From NCBI GenBank assembly GCA_022772525.1, contig JALFAD010000004.1, forward strand, positions 1 through 32,751: a DNA stretch of 32,751 bases. Reading direction: 5' to 3'. Of this stretch, positions 7,784 to 13,824 are shown one piece after another. Each line of letters starts with the position of its first letter. Position 1 is the first letter of the stretch. A model generated the notes under the pieces. The model did not search any database. It worked only from the letters and a program-made list of their open reading frames with translations, and had not been told where the DNA came from. The DNA is from Clostridiales bacterium. GTDB taxonomy: Bacteria; Bacillota; Clostridia; Oscillospirales; Oscillospiraceae. The translations under genes were made by a program, and so were the position numbers.

Positions 7784-7900
7784 TTGTAGTGGTTTTCTGT
7801 TATGTGCTGTTAAAGTTTGCTATTCTATGCTAAATAGGTATGTTTTCCGCACTTTTATCTATTAGTTTATACCCTCAAATGTTACCCCATGTTACCCCTG

Positions 7901-7920
7901 TAAGGGAAAAATAAGGGAAA
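7901..7920. promoter_or_regulatory. Candidate integrase arm-type sites, left end
   Basis: Two GGGAAA direct repeats (7904-7909, 7915-7920) are spaced 11 nt apart. The same hexamer occurs three times with a 10-nt period near the other end of the element, in the same orientation. The rest of the 7784-8015 gap shows no gene. Confidence 0.4.
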
Positions 7921-8015
7921 AATCAATGTCAAAACGCTGCACAGCAGGTACGAGAAGCACCCTTTCCATGAAACAGTTGACAGGTAAGAAAATGACATAT
8001 TTGGAGGAATCCCGC

Positions 8016-8180
8016 ATGTTGAGAAAGAAATACTACCTATATCTGGACAATCAGGAATACAGTATTTTGCTGAAAAGCCTGGTGGCACTGAAGAACAAGT
8101 TAATTCAGCAGGAGCGTTTTGCTGACTGCGTTGATGAACTGATTATGAAAGTTATTGCAGCCCCGGTGAACTACATCTAA
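8016..8180 (+). CDS. Small element-encoded protein, paralogue of the protein at 8576
   Basis: The 54-residue protein starts at the ATG 8 nt after GGAGG (8003-8007). An ATG at 7926 in the same frame has no ribosome site, so the short form is preferred. Its sequence (LYLDNQEYSIL, LKNKLIQQERFADCVDELI and MKVIAAPV) lines up without gaps to the 63-residue protein just before virD4 (LELDKYEHGVV, MRNDLI+EERPTDIVDEVL, LKAIDAP). The family is common beside coupling-protein genes in Firmicutes elements as a hypothetical protein. The function is unknown; the helical, charged composition fits an accessory or regulatory role. Confidence 0.6.
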   Translation: MLRKKYYLYLDNQEYSILLKSLVALKNKLIQQERFADCVDELIMKVIAAPVNYI

Positions 8181-8271
8181 ATGTATCATAGCTGCTCACG
8201 TTTTTCAACAGCAGGCGGTCATTTTGTTTCCAGCACATAAATCTCTGCCTCACTGTAGAAATGGCTTATGA

Positions 8272-8297
8272 GCAGGGCACGTTTTTTTGTGCCCTGC
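8272..8297 (+). other. Hairpin with a T-rich loop
   Basis: GCAGGGCAC (8272-8280) pairs perfectly with GTGCCCTGC (8289-8297) around an 8-nt loop GTTTTTTT. No U-tract follows the stem, so it is not a standard terminator. It lies in the 8181-8575 stretch, which otherwise holds only gene fragments. Confidence 0.45.
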
Positions 8298-8440
8298 ACT
8301 GGGAATCACAGATCTTGCAAATCTGCAAAAGGAATGTCATTCTCCAAATTATCCCTTGCCAGGTCTGTGTCAATGATTCCGTGAGCTTTGGAAATGGGCT
8401 TTTCGTGCCATACAACTTCAGCCGCCTGCCTGCGTCCTTG

Positions 8441-8572
8441 CGGGAGAGTAACCCTCAACAGGTGCGGGAGACTCTGACAGAAATCCGGGATACCGCTAAT
8501 CAGATCTCCACCAGAATGTACCGCGCTCTGGAGCAAAACCGTGCTCCCAAAGCCAAGGAACAGGAGCGGTGA
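8441..8572 (+). pseudogene. C-terminal remnant of an unidentified element gene
   Basis: The plus-strand frame ending at 8572 reads as a natural protein only over about its last 45 codons (NPQQVRETLTEIRDTAN, then STRMYRALEQN, then charged KAKEQER). Upstream the same frame turns into unlikely composition. The stop is 3 nt before the next ATG, as expected for tightly packed conjugation genes. The identity is not recognised. The boundary at about 8441 is an estimate. Confidence 0.4.
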
Positions 8573-8575
8573 TGT

Positions 8576-8767
8576 ATGGCAAAGGAAGAAAAGCGTGTCC
8601 TGGAGCTGGATAAGTACGAGCATGGGGTGGTCATCAATGCCCTGAATGAAATGCGCAATGACCTGATTGGCGAGGAGCGCCCCACCGACATTGTGGACGA
8701 GGTGCTTCTGAAAGCCATTGACGCACCCACCAAAAAGGTAAGGGGTAAGTCCCGTGAAGAACGATGA
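8576..8767 (+). CDS. Small conserved protein upstream of the VirD4 coupling protein
   Basis: This 63-residue charged, helical protein overlaps the start of virD4 by 14 nt, so the two are translationally linked. Homologues of this kind occupy the same place in Tn1549-like elements. It shares the LDKYE..N.LI+EERPTDIVDEVLLKAIDAP core with the gene at 8016-8180. There is no membrane segment or enzyme motif. It could assist or regulate the coupling protein, but this rests only on position. Confidence 0.7.
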   Translation: MAKEEKRVLELDKYEHGVVINALNEMRNDLIGEERPTDIVDEVLLKAIDAPTKKVRGKSREER

Positions 8768-10574
8768 ACGGCGCACCATAAAAATCCTGTGTGTCCTTGG
8801 TATCTTCCCGGTGGTGTGGCTGGCCCTGCTGATAGCCCCCTTTGTGTCCGGCGGTCTTATGGAAATTGTGGCGCAGTTCCCGGCAGCAATGGAGCATCCC
8901 TTTCATATCGAGCTATGTGAGGACAGCAAGAAAACTGTCCTTATTTTTCTGCTCATTTATGGATTGGGAATCGGTGTGGCTCTGTCCTCCCGGCGCAATT
9001 ACCGCAGGGGTGAGGAACATGGTTCTGCAAAATGGGGCAGCGCCACCGCCGTGAATAAGAAGTATCAGGCAAAGATCCCGGAGGCTAACAAGGTTTTCAC
9101 CAAGCATGTCCGCATGGGTTTGGACGGCAGAAAGCACCGCCGCAATCTGAATACTGTGGTGGTTGGCGGCAGTGGTTCCGGTAAGAGCCGGTTCTATGCG
9201 CTGATCAATCTGCTGCAAGCCTGTTCTTCCTATTTCGTCCTTGACTGCAAGGGGGAGCTGCTGCGGATGACGGGCACCTTCCTGAAAATGCGGGGTTATG
9301 AGATTAAGGTGCTGGATTTGCTCAGTATGGAGAAAAGCCACTGCTTCAATCCCTTTGCGTATCTGGAAACGGATAACGATGTCCAGAAGCTGGTCACCAG
9401 CCTGTTCAAAGCCACCACCCCCAAGGGGAGCCAGTCCAATGACCCCTTCTGGGACACGGCGGCTTCTATGCTGCTGTCCGCTATCATCTTCTACCTCCTC
9501 TACGAAGCCCCGGAGGAGGAACAGAATTTCCCCATGGTCATGGAAATGCTCCGGGCGGGAGAAGTGCGGGAGGATGATGACACCTATCAATCCCCGCTGG
9601 ACGAGCTGTTTGAGCGGCTGGAAATGCGAAATCCCGATCACATCGCCGTGAAGTATTACAAGGACTACCATTCCGGCTCTGCCAAGACTCTGAAATCCAT
9701 TCAGATCACCCTGGCGGCGAGACTGGAAAAGTTCAACCTTGCCAGCGTTGCGGCGCTGACGGCCACAGATGAGCTGGAACTGGCATCGCTGGGAGAGAAG
9801 AAGGTTGCTCTGTTTGCCCTGATTCCCGACCATGATGTGAGCTTTAATTTCCTGGTCAGTATGGTCTACAACTGCACCTTTGAGCAGCTATTTCGTCTGG
9901 CGGACGATAAGTACAAGGGTGCGCTGCCGGTTCCCGTCCATTTTCTCATGGACGAGTTTGCCAATGTGAGCCTGCCCGACGATTTTGACAAGCTGCTGGC
10001 GACCATGCGATCCCGGAATGTGTTCGTGTCCATCATCATTCAGAATATTGCCCAGCTCAAGAACCTGTTTGAAAAGCAATGGGAATCCATTCTGGGCAAC
10101 TGCGATGAATTTCTGTATCTGGGCGGCAACGAAACCGGCACCCACAAGATGATTGCGGAATCCTACCTGGGCAAACAAACAATCGACCTGAACACCTACG
10201 GAAAAAGCTCCGGGCGCAGCGGCAACTATTCCACCAACTGGCAGATCACCGGGCGGGAGCTGCTGGATGCGGCGGAGGTGCGGATGCTGGATAACCGCTA
10301 TGCGCTGCTATTCATTCGTGGCGAAATGCCCATCATGGACGAAAAGTATGACCTGCTGAACCACCCCAATGTCAAGTATACTCCGGAGAAAGGAGGTGCG
10401 CCATATGTCCACGGCGGCACAGAGCTGTCCGTGGGAAGCCTGTCCCTGTCCACCGTTTCCGGTGCGGAAACGAGATTTATCAACCTGTCCGAAATGGAAT
10501 TTGAGCTTCTTTCTGACGAAGAAATTGAAGCGGAACTACTAAATGGAGGAAAACACAATGAAGAACATTATTAA
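8754..10574 (+). CDS. VirD4/TraG-family type IV coupling protein
   Basis: The 606-residue protein is a full-length coupling ATPase that would bring the relaxase-DNA complex to a mating pore. Two N-terminal membrane spans (about 10-32 and 60-78) precede the ATPase. Walker A is GGSGSGKS (138-145), Walker B is HFLMDEFANV, and the NCDEFLYLGGNE segment with a downstream Arg belongs to the TraG/TraD C-terminal part. The start is GTG at 8754 with AGGGG 9 nt before; it overlaps the previous gene, and its end overlaps the Maff2 gene. No relaxase is in the window and the pore genes downstream are broken, so it has no visible partner here. It has no stop or frameshift, so decay of the element may be recent or the gene may be used by other elements. 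Confidence 0.93.
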   Translation: MKNDERRTIKILCVLGIFPVVWLALLIAPFVSGGLMEIVAQFPAAMEHPFHIELCEDSKKTVLIFLLIYGLGIGVALSSRRNYRRGEEHGSAKWGSATAVNKKYQAKIPEANKVFTKHVRMGLDGRKHRRNLNTVVVGGSGSGKSRFYALINLLQACSSYFVLDCKGELLRMTGTFLKMRGYEIKVLDLLSMEKSHCFNPFAYLETDNDVQKLVTSLFKATTPKGSQSNDPFWDTAASMLLSAIIFYLLYEAPEEEQNFPMVMEMLRAGEVREDDDTYQSPLDELFERLEMRNPDHIAVKYYKDYHSGSAKTLKSIQITLAARLEKFNLASVAALTATDELELASLGEKKVALFALIPDHDVSFNFLVSMVYNCTFEQLFRLADDKYKGALPVPVHFLMDEFANVSLPDDFDKLLATMRSRNVFVSIIIQNIAQLKNLFEKQWESILGNCDEFLYLGGNETGTHKMIAESYLGKQTIDLNTYGKSSGRSGNYSTNWQITGRELLDAAEVRMLDNRYALLFIRGEMPIMDEKYDLLNHPNVKYTPEKGGAPYVHGGTELSVGSLSLSTVSGAETRFINLSEMEFELLSDEEIEAELLNGGKHNEEHY

Positions 10575-10935
10575 GAACATCGTAAACGCCAAGAAGGAAA
10601 AGAATACCCAGAAGCTGCCCATGCCTTCCCATGTGAAGAAGGGCTTCCGCCGCTACTGCGCCGTCGTGGGTGCCATGAGCCTGTGTGTCCTGCTGCTGCC
10701 GGTGAGCGCTTCCGCTACTGCTGGTGACCCGCTGACGGTAGTAAACAACCTGTCCGATTTTATCTTCGGGATGATTCGTGCGGTGGGCATGATCCTGCTG
10801 GGCTGGGGCATTGTGCAGGTGGGTCTGTCTTTTCAGTCCCATGACCCGTCCCAGCGCTCCAACGGCTTCATGACTCTGGCTGGCGGTGTCATCATCACCT
10901 TTGCAAAGGAGATTCTGACGCTGATTACAGGCTAA
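10558..10935 (+). CDS. Maff2-family small membrane protein of conjugative elements
   Basis: The 125-residue form starting at 10558 is preferred because GGAGGA sits 7 nt before that ATG; the ATG at 10543 lies before the ribosome site. After a basic N-terminus there is a hydrophobic, signal-like segment (SLCVLLLPVSASA), then the Maff2 core: TVVNNLSDFIFGMIRAVGMI, WGIVQVGLSFQSHDPSQRS and a second span with GGVIITFAKEIL. Maff2 proteins always sit between VirD4 and VirB6 in Tn1549-like elements and are presumed small pore components, similar in layout to VirB2-like pilins. The gene is intact and overlaps virD4 by 17 nt. Confidence 0.88.
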   Translation: MKNIIKNIVNAKKEKNTQKLPMPSHVKKGFRRYCAVVGAMSLCVLLLPVSASATAGDPLTVVNNLSDFIFGMIRAVGMILLGWGIVQVGLSFQSHDPSQRSNGFMTLAGGVIITFAKEILTLITG

Positions 10936-10949
10936 CCTTAACAACCAAT

Positions 10950-10977
10950 CCTCTCCGAACCGCAAGGCTCGGAGAGG
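10950..10977 (+). other. Intercistronic hairpin between Maff2 and virB6
   Basis: CCTCTCCGA (10950-10958) pairs perfectly with TCGGAGAGG (10969-10977). There is no U-tract; it sits just before the virB6 ribosome site AGGAGG and could modulate its expression or stabilise the upstream mRNA. Confidence 0.45.
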
Positions 10978-10994
10978 GAAAGGAGGAATCCGAA

Positions 10995-11187
10995 TTGTCA
11001 GATAATTGGGTTGTCCAGAACCTGCAAAATGCGCTGGAAACATGGAATGAAAAGCTGGCGGAAATCTGGACACTGGTCACACAGTCCCCGCAGGCATTCA
11101 AGGGCGGCAGCATTTGGAATGTCATGGTTAGCATCCATGGTGCTGTGCAGGCTGTGGGGCTTGCTTTGATCGTGCTATTCTTTTTTA
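10995..11187 (+). pseudogene. 5' fragment of virB6-like conjugal transfer gene
   Basis: Starting at TTG (10995), 8 nt after AGGAGG, the frame reads WVVQNLQNALETWNEKLAEI and then GGSIWNVMVSIHGAVQAVG and a hydrophobic span, the usual N-terminus of the CD1112-type VirB6 proteins. After about 64 codons the hydrophobic run stops at ALIVLFFF and the frame enters unrelated sequence. The rest of this polytopic pore protein, normally about 280 residues, is absent. Confidence 0.8.
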
Positions 11188-11451
11188 GGTGCGGAGCTGA
11201 GTGCCAAGTTTGCTGCCCTTGGTTCCAGAACCACGGAACTCGACGCAACGGAGCGGCTTCGCATTCTCCATGACTTCTACCGCAACGGTGAAGAAGTGAA
11301 CTTCCGTTTTGATATGCAGGACATGATGCGCAAGGGACATGACTTCCGGGATTACATCTGCCCCGATTCTATCGAGAAACACAGTGACTATCTGATGCTG
11401 GGCAAAAAATACGCCAGAGTAATCTACCTCAAGGATTACGCTTCCTTTAGC
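11188..11451 (+). pseudogene. Internal fragment of virB4-like conjugal transfer ATPase gene
   Basis: In a different frame from virB6, 88 codons read ELSAKFAALGSRTTELDATE, then RLRILHDFYRNGEEVNFRF, MRKGHDFRDYICPDS and YARVIYLKDYASF. This is the characteristic N-terminal third of Firmicutes VirB4/TraE ATPases. Both ends are cut: the beginning is fused to virB6 and the end to unrelated sequence before the ATPase motifs. An ATG at 11296 lies within it but has no convincing ribosome site. Confidence 0.82.
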
Positions 11452-11541
11452 GATATTGCGACGAGTGAAGAGTTTACAGATTATCTAGGAATCCCAAGGA
11501 AAGAAAATCAAGATGGAGGTGAACAGGTAGATGACCAGTGA
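11452..11541 (+). pseudogene. 3' end of an unidentified, probably phage-derived gene
   Basis: The frame continuing from the virB4 piece gives about 29 codons (EEFTDYLGIPRKENQ, then DGGEQVDDQ-stop) that do not look like VirB4. They overlap the next gene's start by 11 nt, as adjacent phage genes often do. The identity is unknown. Confidence 0.45.
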
Positions 11542-12061
11542 AACAGTATCTACGAGCGCATCCATCTTGCAGCAGTTATCTCAGATTCCTATCGGTAGCA
11601 TCATCGCATTCTTTACCGCAATGTCTGTTATTGGCGTCGGTGTCTGGAAGATTATTTCACAGATGATTAAGCTGTATGATGGATACAACAACATTCGGGA
11701 AGATAGAGACCTGACAAAGAAACAGGTTGAGGAAAACTCGGAGGCCATCAATGAATTAAAAGATCAGTTCTCCGGAGCGATATCCGACGTGAAAGACCAG
11801 CTCTCTATTATTATGGCAGCTCTTAATGAGCAGCGTGAAACAAAGATTACTGAGCTCAGGCACTCTATTACAGTGGCGGGCGAAAATGCTCTGGCAAACG
11901 GTACAATGACGGTTCGTGAATACAAGTCTTTCCACGAGATGGTGGACAAGTATACCAATGGTTATAAACAGAATTCGTATGTTGCGTCCCTGTGCGCGAA
12001 GGTAGATAGAGATGTGCGAGTAATTGGAAAGCTGGACGAGCACGGAAACGACATCGACTAA
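11531..12061 (+). CDS. Phage-type membrane and coiled-coil protein (holin-region candidate)
   Basis: The 176-residue protein has one N-terminal transmembrane span (about 20-40, PIGSIIAFFTAMSVIGVGVW), a long charged coiled coil (about 55-105) and a conserved-looking tail MTVREYKSFHEMVDKY..NSYVASLCAKVDRDVRVIGK. GGAGGTGA stands about 9 nt before the ATG. This layout is typical of small proteins near the lysis module of Clostridia phages, but I cannot name the family with certainty. A start of a following gene (MEVLVSV) is cut off after seven codons at about 12104 where the integrase fragment begins, so the next gene, possibly a lysin, was deleted. Confidence 0.65.
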   Translation: MTSETVSTSASILQQLSQIPIGSIIAFFTAMSVIGVGVWKIISQMIKLYDGYNNIREDRDLTKKQVEENSEAINELKDQFSGAISDVKDQLSIIMAALNEQRETKITELRHSITVAGENALANGTMTVREYKSFHEMVDKYTNGYKQNSYVASLCAKVDRDVRVIGKLDEHGNDID

Positions 12062-12104
12062 CCGGATTGAGGTGAGATGAAATGGAAGTGTTGGTAAGCG
12101 TATA

Positions 12105-12650
12105 GCACTTAATCTTGCTCTTGGTAAAGGTTTTCTTGGCTGGTACGGCTACTCCGAGCGCAGGATTGCCTGTTACAGTCCTCTTTATCATACCAGTTCG
12201 GAAACACTCATTGACCGCGTCGTATGCCTTCTTGATCGTAGAGTAGGACTTGCCTTCGGCTTTAAGAGTGTTGAGCATTTTCTGGATATCATCCGCTTGG
12301 ATAGCGGAAATCTGCAAGCTTCCGATGTGAGGGATGACCTGATAAACGATGGTCTGTTCAAGACGGTCAAAGCTCTTAGGTTTTAATTCGTTCGACTTCA
12401 CAGAATAAAGCCAGTTACGCATGTAGGTTTCCACGGTGTTCTTTTGAACAACCGTTCCGTCGTTCTTGTGAAGTTCTTTCTCGAACTCCCTCATCTTCTT
12501 CTTGACTTCTCGCTCTGACTTTCCGTAGAAAGCTTTGATGCGTGGGTTGCCAGCCTCGTTCGTTCCTATAATCATTCTAGCAGTCCATGTTCCATCCTTG
12601 CGTTGAGAGATAGACCCCGAACCGTAATCTCTCCGCTGCTTGTCTCCCAT
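12105..12650 (-). pseudogene. int: Truncated tyrosine integrase (N-terminal half only)
   Basis: From the ATG at 12650, with AGGAG 8-9 nt upstream, about 182 codons encode an arm-binding domain (YGSGSISQRKDGTWTARM, FYGKSEREVKKKMREFEKEL) and a core-binding SAM-like domain (VETYMRNWLYSVK, IQADDIQKMLNTLKAEGKS, ending KKTFTKSKIKC). The frame then runs into the antisense of the phage gene, so the catalytic domain with its R-H-R-Y residues is gone. Its position beside the tRNA att site fits the integrase that inserted the element. A truncated protein could still bind DNA. Confidence 0.88.
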
Positions 12651-12719
12651 AATAATTCTCCTTTCAATCTGGGTATGTAATAATCTGCAATAGGTGTACC
12701 ACAAAGGGGGTCGGACGAG

Positions 12720-12757
12720 ATTGTAATATTACAATGTTTATTACAATTCGTATTACA
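12720..12757. promoter_or_regulatory. Perfect palindrome plus 12-nt-phased TATTACA repeats upstream of int
   Basis: ATTGTAATATTACAAT (12720-12735) is a perfect 16-bp palindrome. TATTACA occurs at 12727, 12739 and 12751, exactly 12 nt apart, and TGTAATA at 12722 and again at 12676, inside the int leader. It looks like a repressor or recombination-directionality-factor binding array. Confidence 0.5.
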
Positions 12758-12765
12758 GATTGATC

Positions 12766-12791
12766 GGGAAAGGGAGGGAAAGATAGGGAAA
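12766..12791. promoter_or_regulatory. Candidate integrase arm-type sites, right end
   Basis: Three GGGAAA direct repeats at 12766, 12776 and 12786 have an exact 10-nt period. They match the two repeats at the opposite end (7904, 7915), as expected for binding sites of the integrase N-terminal domain. Confidence 0.42.
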
Positions 12792-12854
12792 GGCAAACGG
12801 ATGTTCTCGAACGACTGTTCAGTTATTGCTGATTTTTTGTTTATATATAACAAA

Positions 12855-12880
12855 AAAGTCGTCCTAAACCGGACGACTTT
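12855..12880 (-). terminator. Terminator downstream of the tRNA pair, brought by the element
   Basis: AAAGTCGTCC (12855-12864) pairs perfectly with GGACGACTTT (12871-12880); on the minus strand a run of six T follows. It lies 10 nt beyond the tRNA-Trp 3' end and inside the element, so it replaced the host terminator now at 7727-7761. Confidence 0.85.
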
Positions 12881-12890
12881 CTGTGAAAAG

Positions 12891-12966
<76 letters not shown>

Positions 12967-13000
12967 GTATATTATAAAAAGGCGAAGGCCTGAACATTTC

Positions 13001-13077
13001 TGGTGGGCCTTCAGGGATTCGAACCCGGGACTATCCGGTTATGAGCCGGAGGCTCTGACCAACTGAGCTAAAGGCCC
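13001..13077 (-). tRNA. tRNA with CAT anticodon, probably tRNA-Ile2 (lysidine type)
   Basis: A complete 77-nt cloverleaf with acceptor GGGCCTT/AAGGCCC, anticodon loop CTCATAA and encoded CCA. CAT can be elongator Met or Ile2. The C4-G69 and C5-G68 pairs that TilS recognises are present, and the start GGGCCTTTAGCTCAG is near the Bacillus Ile2 sequence as I recall it, so Ile2 is favoured. It is not an initiator tRNA because the acceptor end is paired. Confidence 0.9.
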
Positions 13078-13112
13078 ATGGATATCACGGTGAACTCGTC
13101 ACCACGCGAGAC

Positions 13113-13141
13113 ATTATAGCATTGATACTGCATTCTGTCAA
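13113..13141 (-). promoter_or_regulatory. Perfect consensus promoter of the tRNA pair
   Basis: On the minus strand TTGACA and TATAAT are 17 nt apart, with a TGC extension before the -10. The first tRNA begins about 35 nt downstream. The two tRNAs are 34 nt apart and likely co-transcribed. Confidence 0.85.
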
Positions 13142-13189
13142 GAAAATTCTTCGGCAGGGAGGAAGGAATCTGCTGTTTCGCGGAAATGA

Positions 13190-13213
13190 CCCGGGAGACG
13201 GCAGCCTCCCGGG
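13190..13213 (-). terminator. Probable terminator after rqcP
   Basis: CCCGGGAG (13190-13197) pairs with CTCCCGGG (13206-13213). It lies 8 nt beyond the rqcP stop, but the following U-rich tract is weak. Confidence 0.5.
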
Positions 13214-13221
13214 CATTTAGG

Positions 13222-13461
13222 TCAGATTTCCTTGTACATTCCGGCGGCATCATCCTTGCGGACATTGTCGGACACGGCCAGAACCTCCACAGCCACTGTG
13301 CGGACGCCCATGGAGATTTCGATGCGGTCGCCCACCTTCACATCATAGCTGGCCTTGACCACTCTGCCATTTACGCTGATGCGCCCGTTATCGCAGGCTT
13401 CGTTGGCAACGGTGCGGCGTTTGATGAGCCGGGAAACCTTCAGAAATTTGTCCAGACGCAT
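13222..13461 (-). CDS. rqcP: S4-domain RNA-binding protein RqcP (YabO/Hsp15 family)
   Basis: The 79-residue protein is nearly only an S4 domain: MRLDKFLKVSRLIKRRTVA, GRISVNGRVVKASYDVKVGD and a short tail. In Bacillus the orthologue works with RqcH in ribosome-associated quality control, helping add alanine tails to nascent chains on stalled 50S subunits. The gene follows the HU gene by 3 nt, and the SpoVB-like/HU/YabO order resembles the yabM-yabO region of Firmicutes, without the mazG-like yabN and without yabP/yabQ, which are found in many spore formers. Confidence 0.88.
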   Translation of the reverse strand: MRLDKFLKVSRLIKRRTVANEACDNGRISVNGRVVKASYDVKVGDRIEISMGVRTVAVEVLAVSDNVRKDDAAGMYKEI

Positions 13462-13464
13462 GGC

Positions 13465-13740
13465 TTATTTGGCAACACTGTCCTTCAGTGCCTTGCTGGC
13501 TTTGAAGCCGGGGACACGGGTGGCGGGAATCTCAATGGTTTCCTTGGTGTGGGGGTTGCGGCCGACGCGGGCTTCCCGATCCTTGGTCTCGAAAATACCA
13601 AAGCCGGAGATCTGCACCTTCTCGCCCTTGACGAGGGCTGCGGTAATGGCGTCGATAGCGGCGTTCAGAACCCGCTCGGAATCCTTCTTGGACAGGCCCG
13701 TGCTCTCAGCGCAGGCGGAAATCAGTTCAGTCTTATTCAT
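13465..13740 (-). CDS. hup: HU-family nucleoid DNA-binding protein
   Basis: The 91-residue protein is a standard HU: MNKTELISACAESTGLSKKD, KVQISGFGIFETKDREARVG, the DNA-inserting RNPHTKETIEIPATRVPGFK arm with its conserved Pro, and a final KASKALKDSV helix. It bends and compacts DNA. It lies between the flippase gene (84 nt upstream, so its own promoter is possible, though no strong one is seen) and rqcP (3 nt downstream). Confidence 0.95.
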   Translation of the reverse strand: MNKTELISACAESTGLSKKDSERVLNAAIDAITAALVKGEKVQISGFGIFETKDREARVGRNPHTKETIEIPATRVPGFKASKALKDSVAK

Positions 13741-13824
13741 AATGGTATTCCTCTTTTCTACGGAAAAATCGTCACTAGCTTAACATAACTTCCCGAAAAA
13801 TGCAAGAGATTTTTCCAAAATTTC

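Noticed and set aside
7926..8015. Longer N-terminus for the small element protein
   Set aside because: The extra 30 residues have no ribosome site and no similarity to the paralogue at 8576, while the ATG at 8016 has GGAGG at 8-nt spacing.
8754..10935. A working conjugation system
   Set aside because: VirD4 and Maff2 are intact, but relaxase is absent, virB6 and virB4 are fragments, and the integrase lacks its catalytic domain.
12720..12757. CRISPR-like array
   Set aside because: The repeat unit is only 7 nt with 12-nt spacing and no spacers; it is a binding-site array, not a CRISPR. No CRISPR array or cas gene was seen in the window.
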